DNA of 64,000 nucleotides from an uncultured Candidatus Melainabacteria bacterium (GTDB lineage Bacteria > Cyanobacteriota > Vampirovibrionia > Gastranaerophilales > Gastranaerophilaceae). The stretch is from the NCBI GenBank assembly GCA_934757275.1, contig CAKVLN010000001.1, positions 124,001 through 188,000 of the forward strand, written 5' to 3'. Shown here piece after piece: positions 8,354-16,232 of the stretch. The first letter of the stretch is position 1. Each line of letters opens with the position of its first letter. Below the pieces are notes generated by a model. The model did not search any database. It saw nothing but the letters and a program-made list of their open reading frames with translations, and was not told the DNA's origin. The position numbers and the translations under genes were made by a program.

Positions 8354-8845
8354 TTATTCCCAACCGCCATTAATGTTTGTAATAATTGGATAAGTATCTT
8401 TTCTTGGATAAACTCTTAGTTTGACACCTGAAGAACATGTTGCAACTTGATAATATCCAACCATTTGCTCCCTCAATAATGAATCTTGAATTTCGTTACC
8501 ATTTGTATAAACTTTATCACCTAAATTGGTAACTTCACTGCAATTCCAACCATAAGTTTTCGATGCTTGCCATGCTATATCAGCATATTCAAGGTTCTCA
8601 CTTTTCATTTCCTTATAATATTCACTCGGTGCTAAATTATTGTATCTAGATTCTTCAACTTTTGTTTTTTGAGTAATTGAAGTTATAGTGTTTGCAGGAG
8701 AAGAATCAGAAGAATTTATACTAGTTTCTTTTTTTACAAAAATAGAGGCGGTGTGAATGATTAGCCAAATTACAAAAATAATTCTAACAATTTTCCAATT
8801 TTCTAAATGATTTTTTTTCTCGTATTTGTCAGCAAAAAATCTCAT
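8354..8845 (-). CDS. Single-pass membrane protein, first gene of the AT-rich island
   Basis: A 163-residue protein with one transmembrane helix at about residues 20-38 (WKIVRIIFVIWLIIHTASIF). A Ser/Thr linker and a ~100-residue domain follow, probably on the outside, with two cysteines (NCSEV and ATCSS) that could form a disulfide. No family is recognised. It is the promoter-proximal gene of a five-gene minus-strand run (8845 down to 5189). The AAGGAG ribosome site is about 14 nt from the ATG, longer than usual, but a stop codon just upstream leaves no better start. The gene faces the divergent XRE regulator at 9030. Confidence 0.45.
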   Translation of the reverse strand: MRFFADKYEKKNHLENWKIVRIIFVIWLIIHTASIFVKKETSINSSDSSPANTITSITQKTKVEESRYNNLAPSEYYKEMKSENLEYADIAWQASKTYGWNCSEVTNLGDKVYTNGNEIQDSLLREQMVGYYQVATCSSGVKLRVYPRKDTYPIITNINGGWE

Positions 8846-8877
8846 AATATAGTATTATTCTCCTTATATTTTTATTG

Positions 8878-8886
8878 ATTATATCA
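8878..8886 (-). promoter_or_regulatory. Extended -10 element before the AT-rich island
   Basis: On the minus strand this reads TGATATAAT, an extended -10 (TG-n-TATAAT). It lies 30-40 bp before the start of the gene ending at 8845. No well-spaced -35 is evident, so the extended -10 and perhaps a regulator would matter. The divergent XRE gene makes autoregulation from this 185-bp gap plausible. Confidence 0.45.
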
Positions 8887-9029
8887 TTAGAATTTTGAAG
8901 TAGATAATTCAATATGATTATAAAATTAAAATCATTATTAGTCAAATTGTATCAATATCTAATTAATCAATTCTATTTGCCATTAAAAACTAATCATATA
9001 GTATTTATCATTTAATTGAGGTGCTATAT

Positions 9030-9362
9030 ATGATTAATAAATCTGCTATTGGAAAGATTATTCAAAAATTGAGAAAGGATAAAAATCTAACTCAAGAAGA
9101 ATTGGCTGAAAAAATAGACCTTTCTACAAACTACCTAAGCAAAGTAGAGCGAGGGTTGAGTGTGCTTAATGCTGAGGCTTTTTTGAAAATGGCAGATGTA
9201 TTGAAGTTTTCGTTAGAAGATTTTGGAATTAATACCAATTCAAAGTTAGATGCATCAAAAAATGAACTTATAAACAAAATTTTATCTTCTTCCGATAAAG
9301 AAATAAAAGCCTATTCAGAATTGTTGAATACATTAGGTGTGATTTCGAAAATATTGAAGTAG
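9030..9362 (+). CDS. XRE-family helix-turn-helix regulator
   Basis: A 110-residue protein whose N-terminal half is a classic Cro/CI (XRE) DNA-binding domain. Residues ~6-62 contain QEELAEKIDLSTNYLSKVER, with the recognition helix around TNYLSKVERG, and end in LNAEAFLKMADVL. The remaining ~45 residues are helical and probably mediate dimerisation. The ATG at 9030 is chosen because GAGGTG lies 6 nt before it; a GTG at 9021 falls inside that ribosome site. It is divergent from the minus-strand island at 5189-8845. That arrangement is typical of a local repressor controlling both itself and its neighbours (inference). Confidence 0.85.
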   Translation: MINKSAIGKIIQKLRKDKNLTQEELAEKIDLSTNYLSKVERGLSVLNAEAFLKMADVLKFSLEDFGINTNSKLDASKNELINKILSSSDKEIKAYSELLNTLGVISKILK

Positions 9363-9428
9363 TTTGATAAAATTTGCTCATATAAACTTTTGATTTTGAA
9401 CATATTAAAAAGTGGCACTCGCTAACAC

Positions 9429-9457
9429 TTGAAAAAGCATTCAAAATAGTTTATAAT
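9429..9457 (+). promoter_or_regulatory. Strong sigma70-type promoter, candidate sRNA
   Basis: TTGAAA (9429-9434), a 17-nt spacer and TATAAT (9452-9457). No open reading frame follows; a hairpin RNA of about 50 nt does. A start near 9464 is predicted. Confidence 0.65.
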
Positions 9458-9463
9458 ACTAAT

Positions 9464-9513
9464 GGATAACCCTAGATGTATGTCCTGCTTGCAGAGTCGC
9501 TAGGGTTTTTGCT
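9464..9513 (+). ncRNA. Candidate small structured RNA
   Basis: Directly after a good promoter, the transcript would fold into an outer stem AACCCTAG (9468-9475) with CTAGGGTT (9500-9507). Inside is a small hairpin CTGC-TT-GCAG (9485-9494), and a T run follows at 9506-9510. The whole RNA would be about 50 nt and ends in its own terminator. No Shine-Dalgarno or coding sequence lies inside. I do not recognise the family: it lacks the signal-recognition-particle GGAAG/AGCA loop and is too short for 6S RNA or tmRNA. Confidence 0.45.
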
Positions 9514-9593
9514 TTATTATATCATTAAATCTGCTTACCTCATAGACTAAACATTCCATGCCAGTACATATAGAGTACATTGGAATTTTGCAT

Positions 9594-9620
9594 TAAAAAA
9601 GAGGGTCTGAAACCCTCTTA
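9594..9620 (-). terminator. Terminator of tRNA-Lys
   Basis: On the minus strand AAGAGGGTTTCAGACCCTCTT forms a tight hairpin followed by a run of T. It begins a few nucleotides after the encoded CCA of the tRNA. Confidence 0.8.
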
Positions 9621-9623
9621 AAA

Positions 9624-9699
9624 TGGTGGGTGTGGAGGGACTCGAACCCTCGACCAATTGATTAAGAGTCAACTGCGCTACCAACTGCGCCACGCACCC
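9624..9699 (-). tRNA. tRNA-Lys (anticodon CTT)
   Basis: A 76-nt tRNA including an encoded CCA. The acceptor strand GGGTGCG pairs with CACACCC (one C-A mismatch). The D arm carries GCGCAGTTGGTAGCGC. The anticodon stem TTGA/TCAA holds the loop CTCTTAA, giving anticodon CTT, which reads AAG. The T arm is GAGGG-TTCGAGT-CCCTC. A terminator follows at once. Confidence 0.93.
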
Positions 9700-9787
9700 A
9701 TAAACTGATATGTTCTAACTCCTCAGCGGAGTCCTACGCACCCAGTTTGTTCAATTTTCAGTCAACAGAAATTCTGCTAACAAATTT

Positions 9788-9815
9788 ATCTTAACACAAA
9801 CTTTTTTAATAGCAA
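9788..9815 (-). promoter_or_regulatory. Promoter of tRNA-Lys
   Basis: Minus-strand TTGCTA (9815-9810), a 16-nt spacer and TAAGAT (9793-9788). A start near 9780 would give an ~80-nt leader. The leader contains a second GGGTGCGTRG segment (near 9745) and an ACTCC/GGAGT hairpin. Confidence 0.5.
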
Positions 9816-9845
9816 AATATTTTTTTACAAGTTTTTAATATTGAT

Positions 9846-10949
9846 ATGAAAATCATCAATATAAACACTCAAACAAATTACAACTCAGCTACTCAATTCA
9901 AAGGTTTGAGAGTGAAACCCAAAACGCTTGCGGACATTCGCCTTCTCAAACCGAACAAATTTCGTCCAGAAGCAAATGCGATAAGTGAGATTAAAAATGT
10001 TCACCCATATCTCTTAGGTGGGACTAAATGCAACAACTCAATTCCTCTAAAAAACTTTTGGGACTTTTTTGAAGCTGATGGACGTTGTGTAGAAGGTTTT
10101 TCTACCAACAAAGATGGTTTTGCAAACAGTTTCTTGAAAGCAAAATCTAATGTTCCACTATCGACCTCTTTTGTTCACGATTGTTCTGTTATGTATTTAT
10201 TTAACAAAGACACTCAAACTCACGCCCTTTACCATGCGCATTCAGAGTGTTCAGAAGATACTTTGAAATTTATTATCGACACCCTCATGTCAGAAGGCTT
10301 TACAAAAGGTGCAATCGTCCCAGGGGATCATTTGTTTTGTCGTGAGCACAAGCGCAATATGGAGAACATGTTCGAGTTAATGAAAAATAAAAATCCCGAC
10401 GCTTTAATAAATGTGTACAACGCCTCAACTAGATATCCTGAAATTGTTGGCTACAAAGGTTTTATGTATGAAATTCCAAACAAAAAAGTTGTAGCACAGA
10501 GATGCCGTGGCGAATTTGAGCCTTGGGATTATGGTCAAAATAGTTTTAAAATTGCAAATTTGCAAGGGTTCAATACTTTTGATGACATTAGTATTTGCAA
10601 AAATTCAGAAGACTTGCTGCAACTTCAAAAAACTTTCCAAAAGGCAAAATACCCAAAAGAGGCATTAGATGTTTTAAATAATCAAGTTGAAAAGCGATTA
10701 GAAATTCTAAAAGAAATCGAGACTGCTGATGATTTTGGCAAGTACAACAGGCTTTTAGGCAAATATTCTGATAAAAAATATCTCCAGCCAATGAGATATC
10801 AAAAAGAAAATTTATACATAAATTTGTTGAAAAAGGTTAACGATATAGATGATTTGCGTTTCTTTTACCAACTAGTAAGGCGAGATTTGGCACAAATGGA
10901 CAGGCTTGCAACGTTATTACAAGAAAAGAAACAAGAAATTTTAAAATAA
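9846..10949 (+). CDS. Phe-Lys-Gly leader protein with a possible CheD-like deamidase fold
   Basis: A 367-residue protein. The leader MKIININTQTNYNSATQFKG places Phe-Lys-Gly at 18-20, as in many unrelated proteins of this window. The middle shows a pattern close to the chemoreceptor glutamine deamidase CheD. Cys113 sits in HDCSVMYLF; His130 lies 17 residues later (LYH); Thr107 lies six residues before the cysteine. After these comes a GA-x-V-PGDH strand-loop near 155-162, then an Arg-Asn helix (KRNMENMFELMK, ~169-180) and a YEIPNKKVV strand. CheD is recalled to use Cys27, His44 and Thr21 with the same 17- and 6-residue offsets. The C-terminal ~150 residues are helical and unrecognised. No signal peptide or membrane helix is present. 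The leader fact is seen; the deamidase assignment is inference. Confidence 0.45.
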   Translation: MKIININTQTNYNSATQFKGLRVKPKTLADIRLLKPNKFRPEANAISEIKNVHPYLLGGTKCNNSIPLKNFWDFFEADGRCVEGFSTNKDGFANSFLKAKSNVPLSTSFVHDCSVMYLFNKDTQTHALYHAHSECSEDTLKFIIDTLMSEGFTKGAIVPGDHLFCREHKRNMENMFELMKNKNPDALINVYNASTRYPEIVGYKGFMYEIPNKKVVAQRCRGEFEPWDYGQNSFKIANLQGFNTFDDISICKNSEDLLQLQKTFQKAKYPKEALDVLNNQVEKRLEILKEIETADDFGKYNRLLGKYSDKKYLQPMRYQKENLYINLLKKVNDIDDLRFFYQLVRRDLAQMDRLATLLQEKKQEILK

Positions 10950-10989
10950 AACGGCAAAAAAAATTTTTAGGTGTTTTAATATTAGTATT

Positions 10990-11358
10990 ATGAATATATC
11001 AAAAATCCAAACGAATACAAATTTATATAATAACTTTAAAGCAACTGGCAACGCAGAAAAACCGCAGAAACGTGAGTTTATTGACGTTTTGACGGATAAT
11101 GTTAGAAATCCAAGAGATGTCAACGATTGTGTTGCAGTGCCAAGAGGAATTTTTAAGGCGTATCTTTATTTGATGGCTGGAAGTTCTACCATGATGTTAG
11201 CAAATTTTCTCCCGCAAAAATGGAAAGGTGCAAAAACTGCAACAAATGTATTAGGCGTTGTATTGAATTTCATTAGCGCAATCTATTTCGCAAAACCTTT
11301 TGCCATAAAAGATTTGTCCCCAACCGTAAAAAGGGAAAATATTAATGAGAATAAATAA
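10990..11358 (+). CDS. Small membrane protein with Asn-Phe-Lys leader
   Basis: A 122-residue protein that opens with MNISKIQTNTNLYNNFKATG, the leader pattern shared by many genes here. Two hydrophobic segments follow, at about residues 55-72 (AYLYLMAGSSTMMLANFL) and 84-101 (TNVLGVVLNFISAIYFA), so it is probably a membrane hairpin. The start lies 40 bp after the possible deamidase gene. Its 3' end overlaps the lipoprotein gene by 14 bp, so the three genes 9846-11833 are probably co-transcribed. The function is unknown. Confidence 0.55.
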   Translation: MNISKIQTNTNLYNNFKATGNAEKPQKREFIDVLTDNVRNPRDVNDCVAVPRGIFKAYLYLMAGSSTMMLANFLPQKWKGAKTATNVLGVVLNFISAIYFAKPFAIKDLSPTVKRENINENK

Positions 11359-11833
11359 AATTACAAATTGCGTGTTAGCATCAGCCCTAATAACTGCATC
11401 AACTTCATGTTCAAAAAAGCCATTTAAGCAAATGTCAAAAGATAGAATACCACCAATGGTTGAAAGAAAAATCGATTCTTTGGCTAAGCAATCAAAAGAA
11501 GTTTTAAAAGATACAACATACAAATATTTCGGAAAAGATACTTTACGTCTAAGCGATACGGAAGCATCAACAAAGCAAATTCAAAAGAAGATGGATAGAA
11601 TAGCGAAAGAAAAAGACGAATCCGTTGTCGTTGGTTCACACTTATATATGATGCCAGTTCGCACTGGGAAATCAACTACATTAATACCTCAATGGTGCAA
11701 TGATTATGCAAAGTCGCACATAAATCAAAAAGCAATCGTAAAAGATGCGAAAGTTTTTACAACAGATTCAACTGATATCTATATTCCTGTTGAATATTAC
11801 GGACAAATTAATCCAGAAACTTTAAATAAATAA
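11345..11833 (+). CDS. Putative lipoprotein of unknown function
   Basis: A 162-residue protein with a signal sequence ending in ITASTSC, a weak lipobox with the acylated Cys expected near residue 22. The mature part is basic and helical at first (MSKDRIPPMVERKIDSLAKQ) and then probably beta-rich (VVGSHLYMMPVRTGKSTTLI, VFTTDSTDIYIPVEYYGQ). No known domain is recognised. It overlaps the preceding membrane-protein gene by 14 bp and ends 80 bp before a convergent gene, with a shared terminator between them. It probably sits on a membrane facing the periplasm and may pair with the gene before it. Confidence 0.5.
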   Translation: MRINKITNCVLASALITASTSCSKKPFKQMSKDRIPPMVERKIDSLAKQSKEVLKDTTYKYFGKDTLRLSDTEASTKQIQKKMDRIAKEKDESVVVGSHLYMMPVRTGKSTTLIPQWCNDYAKSHINQKAIVKDAKVFTTDSTDIYIPVEYYGQINPETLNK

Positions 11834-11860
11834 TACAAATAAAATAAATAAAAAATAACA

Positions 11861-11893
11861 AAAGAGGACTGTTAAAAAACAATCCTCTTTTTA
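11861..11893. terminator. Bidirectional terminator
   Basis: AAAGAGGACTGTT and AACAATCCTCTTT form a stem with A and T runs on either side. It lies between the convergent genes ending at 11833 (plus) and 11915 (minus). Confidence 0.75.
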
Positions 11894-11914
11894 AATCTAT
11901 TCTGTTAAATCGAA

Positions 11915-12142
11915 CTATCTTAATTTTACAGTTACTGATTTAGCTTTTTGAGTATATTCTAATTTATCTTCTCTTGATAACCAGCCTAAACCCATTTCAG
12001 CAAAGTTTTCATTCAAGCTAAGGTCTTTTTTCATTTTATTGATTGAAACTTCACCTTTGTTTGAAAGGTAGTTATAAATTTGACCAGCTGATTCAATAAT
12101 TTGTTCTTGGATACCTTTTCTTTCTTCTTTAACTTTTGCCAT
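11915..12142 (-). CDS. Winged helix-turn-helix protein (DUF2582-like)
   Basis: A 75-residue basic protein that fits the small winged-helix family known as DUF2582. The first helix is GIQEQIIESAGQIYNYLSNK; then comes a helix-turn-helix (GEVSINKMKKDLSLNENFAE), a Gly-Leu-Gly-Trp-Leu-Ser-Arg turn and the terminal wing (YTQKAKSVTVKL). Family members are generally about 70-80 residues and stand alone, and their DNA targets are mostly unknown. An AAGGAG ribosome site lies upstream. It is monocistronic, and a terminator follows. It may be a nucleoid-associated or regulatory protein. Confidence 0.7.
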   Translation of the reverse strand: MAKVKEERKGIQEQIIESAGQIYNYLSNKGEVSINKMKKDLSLNENFAEMGLGWLSREDKLEYTQKAKSVTVKLR

Positions 12143-12261
12143 TTTAAATCTCCTTCTTAAATAGTGTCGCCTGTAAAAACTTACTATTCCATTGTAGTAA
12201 AAATTTTCTTGTTTGGCAATACTTTTGAAGTGCGTTTGTGATAAAATAGTCCATAAGGAGT

Positions 12262-15200
12262 ATGTTATTAAATTTTATTAAAGTTGATTTTCGTACTAAA
12301 GTTTTAGTCGATAAATATTTAGAGCTTATTTCTGAAGGCGTGAAACCATCAGAAATACTTGTTCTTGTTCAAAACTCAACTCTAAAAAAACAATTTAGCA
12401 ATAAAGTTCTTGAAGAAATAAATGTTAATGCAATCGAAAAATTAAACATACATTCTTTTTCTTCAATTGTTTATAATACTCTTATCGAAAATTGGTGTTT
12501 TATAGAAAATGCAATACCATCGGAGAAACATTTTATCCTCCCAAACCTTGTTGGCTTAGAGGTTTCGCAGTTTTTATTAAAAGATATTTTAAAGAAAGTC
12601 GAAGTAAAAGGTTACAATTCAAAAAAATCTCTTCTTCACCAAATTTTTAGAAGATATTCTCTAATCGTTCAGAATAACTTAACAAATGAAGAAGTAAAAG
12701 AACGTTCAAAAATTCTTAAAGAAGCATTTGCAGAAGATGCTGACATTATTATAAAAAAACTCCTTTCATCAACTCTAAAAAACAGAAGTTTAGATTATTT
12801 AAGACAAATTTTAATTTTTAATCATGTATACAAACATACAAATTATTTTAAAAACATTAAATATCTTTTAGTTGATGATGCTGACGAAATGACACCTGTG
12901 TGTTTTGATTTTATTACATATTTAAAACCACAATTAAAAGATTGGCTAATTTGTTTTGACTCACTTGGCTCAAGTCGTTGTGGTTACTTGAGTGCAGATA
13001 CTTCGATTGAACACAAGTTAAAAAAAGTTTTTCAAGAAGAGGTTGTTAACCCTGATGAACAACCCCACTCTCTAAACTCCTCTTTTCATTCGCAGGGGAA
13101 CGATTTCGCACAAGGTGAAATTATTTTCTCAAATATTTTAGAGGATAAGCATGAAAGATTGAAAAATTTTACATTAACCTCTCTGTCTAAACGTGCAGAA
13201 ATACTGGATTACACCGTTGAAAAGATACAAAACTTATTCAAAAAAAATATCCTGCCAAAAGATATTGCAATAATAACTCCTCTGCAAGATGACATGCTCC
13301 ATTTTACATTACAAGAAAATTTGAAGTGCAATCTATTATTCTTATCTGGCAGTGAAAAACTTATTGACAACCCGCTAGTCAAGGCGAGTTTGAACATCTT
13401 AAAATTGATGTTAGAAATTGAAATTTCAGAGATGGAGTTGCGTGTAATTCTTTCTGAATACGTTGGCATTCCTATAAAATATTGTCACAAGATTTTGGAA
13501 GTTTATAACCAATCTGGACTTTTGCCAATGATGGAGCTTGAATATTATAACGATAAATACCAAAAATTTTATGAGGCTTTTGAAAAAGTAAAAGATAAAG
13601 TTGTTAACGGCAAATGCAAATTGTCAAACGCAGTGTATGAAATGTTTTACGCCGTTGTATCTTATGTTGATGAAAATAAGATTAACAAGTTTAATTTCTT
13701 TATTAAACAATTAAAAGACTTTGAAAGTGTTTTGGGTTGGAAAAATGTAATTGAGCGTGCAGAAGAAATTGTTGTTCAAATTGAAAACTCAATTATTGCA
13801 GAAAATCCAAATACAACATTAGATATTAAAGAAAAAGATTTAATTATTGCAACACCTCAAAAAATTATTGATAACAAAATTTCAACAAAGTATCAATTCT
13901 GGCTAGACGTTTCACATTCTGATTGGGTAAAAAATGACACAGGTCCTTTGTATAATGCATGGGTAATGCAGGCAGATTGGACAAAAGACGAGTATACAAT
14001 TGAAGATGATATCTTTTTATCTAAACAAAAAATAGCAAGAATTTTGAGAAAATTATTGTTGCTAGCTAAAGAGCATGTTTGGGCTTGTTCAAGTTTGTTT
14101 GACCCAACTGGTGCAGAAAATTTGGGTGGAATTGAAGATTATCTTGCTGGTGGCGAGGATATCGTTCAAGAAGAAGAGAAGAAAATCTTTAAAATTATTC
14201 CAAGAGATGACCAAAAACCTGTATTGAATTACAAAAGTGGTTCAATGGCGATTTCTGCAGTCCCAGGAGCTGGAAAAACTACGATTTTGTTGGCTCTGAT
14301 TATAAAACTAATTAATCGTGGTGTCGTGCCAACGAATATTTTTGTTCTCACTTATATGGATTCTGCGGCTAGAAATTTTAGAGAACGTATCAAAAATATG
14401 TGTCCTAATTCTACGTTATTACCTAATATAAGCACTATTCACGGGCTTGCACTAAAAATTATTAAAGAAAATTCTAACTACGAAAGATTAAATCTTTCTT
14501 CTGATTTTGATATTTGTGACGATACTCAAAGAATGCGAATTATTAAAGGAATTGTTGGGAAATTTACAAAAACAGAGATTGAAGAATTTGATAGAGCGAT
14601 TTCGGTTCTAAAACTCCAAGAAGGCAATATTGATACACCTTCTAGCGATAAAAAGATAGAAAAATTCAAGACCTTTTTTAGGGAATATCAAGCGCAGCTT
14701 AGAGAAGCAAACGTTATTGATTATGATGATATTTTGATTATGTCAGTTCGTTTGCTTGAAAACAATCCTGACATTTTGGAGCATTATCAAAATATTTGCG
14801 AATATATTATAGAAGATGAGGCGCAAGATTCGTCTGGCGTGCAACAACGCTTGATTGGGCTTTTGAGTGGGAAACACAAAAATCTGATTCGCTGCGGTGA
14901 CATTAATCAAGCAATTACAACAACCTTCTCGAATGCCGATGTAGAAGGTTTTAGAGCATTTATTAAAAATGCTGATACGACGGTTGAGATGAATCATTCG
15001 CAACGTTGCACGCAAGATGTCATGACATTAGCTAATAATCTTGTAAATTTTGGTAATGAAATTTTGCCAAAGGCTTTTTATACAAGCTACATGCAGGGAG
15101 TTAAAGGCAAAAACCCAGAGAGCGAAAACGCAATTTATTCAAAAGTTTTTGAAAATATTTTTGCTGAAAAGAATTTTGTCTTAAAAGAAATCAAAAATAT

Positions 15201-16125
15201 TTTGACTAGAAACAAAAACGCAACGATTGGAATTTTGCTTAGAAACAATTATCAAGTTGCGACATGGGCAAATTTTATTAACGATTCTGGGCTTAAAACT
15301 ATTACAAGAAGTGATTCTCTAGGACAGAAAGGCGTATTTAACACAATCTTTTCTATATTGAAATTTATTCAAAAACCTTTTGACAATGAAACATTAGCTG
15401 AAACGTATGAAAGTCTTTCAGGACTAGGCTTTTATCGACAAAGGTTGCAATTAGAGATAAGAAATTCTGAAACTCCATTTATTGAAAAAAGTGGTGATGA
15501 AATTGAATCGGCAAGCCTTTCACAATTCTTGTGGGATATGCAATATTGGCTAAATTCTTCAACTTTACCTTTAGAAGAATTAGTAATTAGAATTGGGCTT
15601 TTTTATTACACTAGCGATATTGAAAAATCTAACGTGTATTTGATTGCAACACTTGTTAAGCGTTTAAATGCGAGTGGCAAATTTGATTTAACTTTACAAA
15701 GATTGGAAGAACTTTCTAAGAAACCTTCCTTGAGTGGTTTTAAATTTTTCTCTGAAGAAGAGGACAAAGATGCTATGCGTGGCAAAGTGCAAATTATGAC
15801 TTTGCATAAATCAAAAGGCGATGAGTTTGAATATGTGTTCTTGCCAGAAATGGCGGAAAAAAATCTTTCAATTGATGTTGAGCAGGCAAGCTTAAAAAAA
15901 TCCTCTTTATTTATGGAAGAGGTAAAAAGCTTTAACCCTAAATATAATAGAAAATCAGAATTAGAACTTAAAGAATTTAATTCCGAAGAGAGCTTGAGGC
16001 TTTTGTATGTTGCGATTACTCGTGCACAAAAGAAATTGTATATTACAACTTCTGCGAAAGCAAAAGGTTGGGGAAACAAAGAAACAGAACAAGCTCCTAG
16101 TGTAATTTTTAATGCAGTGCTATAG
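12262..16125 (+). CDS. Double UvrD-like superfamily 1 helicase (decayed N-terminal copy plus active copy)
   Basis: A 1287-residue protein. The C-terminal half (from ~residue 645) is a complete UvrD/PcrA-type helicase. Walker A is SAVPGAGKTT (~666), with motif Ia-like LTYMDSAARNFRERI. Motif II is IIEDEAQDSS (~848), motif V is TLHKSKGDEFEYVFLPEM (~1182) and motif VI is LLYVAITRAQKKLYI (~1248). The N-terminal ~640 residues run in parallel but lack Walker A. They show LVQNSTLKKQF (motif Ia-like), LLVDDADEMTP instead of a DEAQD box (~203) and a motif V/VI-like tail (IIATPQKIID). This resembles the AddB/RecC style of an inactive helicase partner, here fused. It probably acts in DNA repair. The only ATG has AAGGAG just 1 nt upstream, and an in-frame TAG at 12247 excludes a longer start. 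Confidence 0.8.
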   Translation: MLLNFIKVDFRTKVLVDKYLELISEGVKPSEILVLVQNSTLKKQFSNKVLEEINVNAIEKLNIHSFSSIVYNTLIENWCFIENAIPSEKHFILPNLVGLEVSQFLLKDILKKVEVKGYNSKKSLLHQIFRRYSLIVQNNLTNEEVKERSKILKEAFAEDADIIIKKLLSSTLKNRSLDYLRQILIFNHVYKHTNYFKNIKYLLVDDADEMTPVCFDFITYLKPQLKDWLICFDSLGSSRCGYLSADTSIEHKLKKVFQEEVVNPDEQPHSLNSSFHSQGNDFAQGEIIFSNILEDKHERLKNFTLTSLSKRAEILDYTVEKIQNLFKKNILPKDIAIITPLQDDMLHFTLQENLKCNLLFLSGSEKLIDNPLVKASLNILKLMLEIEISEMELRVILSEYVGIPIKYCHKILEVYNQSGLLPMMELEYYNDKYQKFYEAFEKVKDKVVNGKCKLSNAVYEMFYAVVSYVDENKINKFNFFIKQLKDFESVLGWKNVIERAEEIVVQIENSIIAENPNTTLDIKEKDLIIATPQKIIDNKISTKYQFWLDVSHSDWVKNDTGPLYNAWVMQADWTKDEYTIEDDIFLSKQKIARILRKLLLLAKEHVWACSSLFDPTGAENLGGIEDYLAGGEDIVQEEEKKIFKIIPRDDQKPVLNYKSGSMAISAVPGAGKTTILLALIIKLINRGVVPTNIFVLTYMDSAARNFRERIKNMCPNSTLLPNISTIHGLALKIIKENSNYERLNLSSDFDICDDTQRMRIIKGIVGKFTKTEIEEFDRAISVLKLQEGNIDTPSSDKKIEKFKTFFREYQAQLREANVIDYDDILIMSVRLLENNPDILEHYQNICEYIIEDEAQDSSGVQQRLIGLLSGKHKNLIRCGDINQAITTTFSNADVEGFRAFIKNADTTVEMNHSQRCTQDVMTLANNLVNFGNEILPKAFYTSYMQGVKGKNPESENAIYSKVFENIFAEKNFVLKEIKNILTRNKNATIGILLRNNYQVATWANFINDSGLKTITRSDSLGQKGVFNTIFSILKFIQKPFDNETLAETYESLSGLGFYRQRLQLEIRNSETPFIEKSGDEIESASLSQFLWDMQYWLNSSTLPLEELVIRIGLFYYTSDIEKSNVYLIATLVKRLNASGKFDLTLQRLEELSKKPSLSGFKFFSEEEDKDAMRGKVQIMTLHKSKGDEFEYVFLPEMAEKNLSIDVEQASLKKSSLFMEEVKSFNPKYNRKSELELKEFNSEESLRLLYVAITRAQKKLYITTSAKAKGWGNKETEQAPSVIFNAVL

Positions 16126-16232
16126 ATATAGTATAATTTTTCGTGTCAAAACCTTATTATATTTGACGCACATGTGAAAATTTTTTATAATAAAAAAATA
16201 AATGGGAGTATAAAAAAAAGAGGTAGTCGTAG

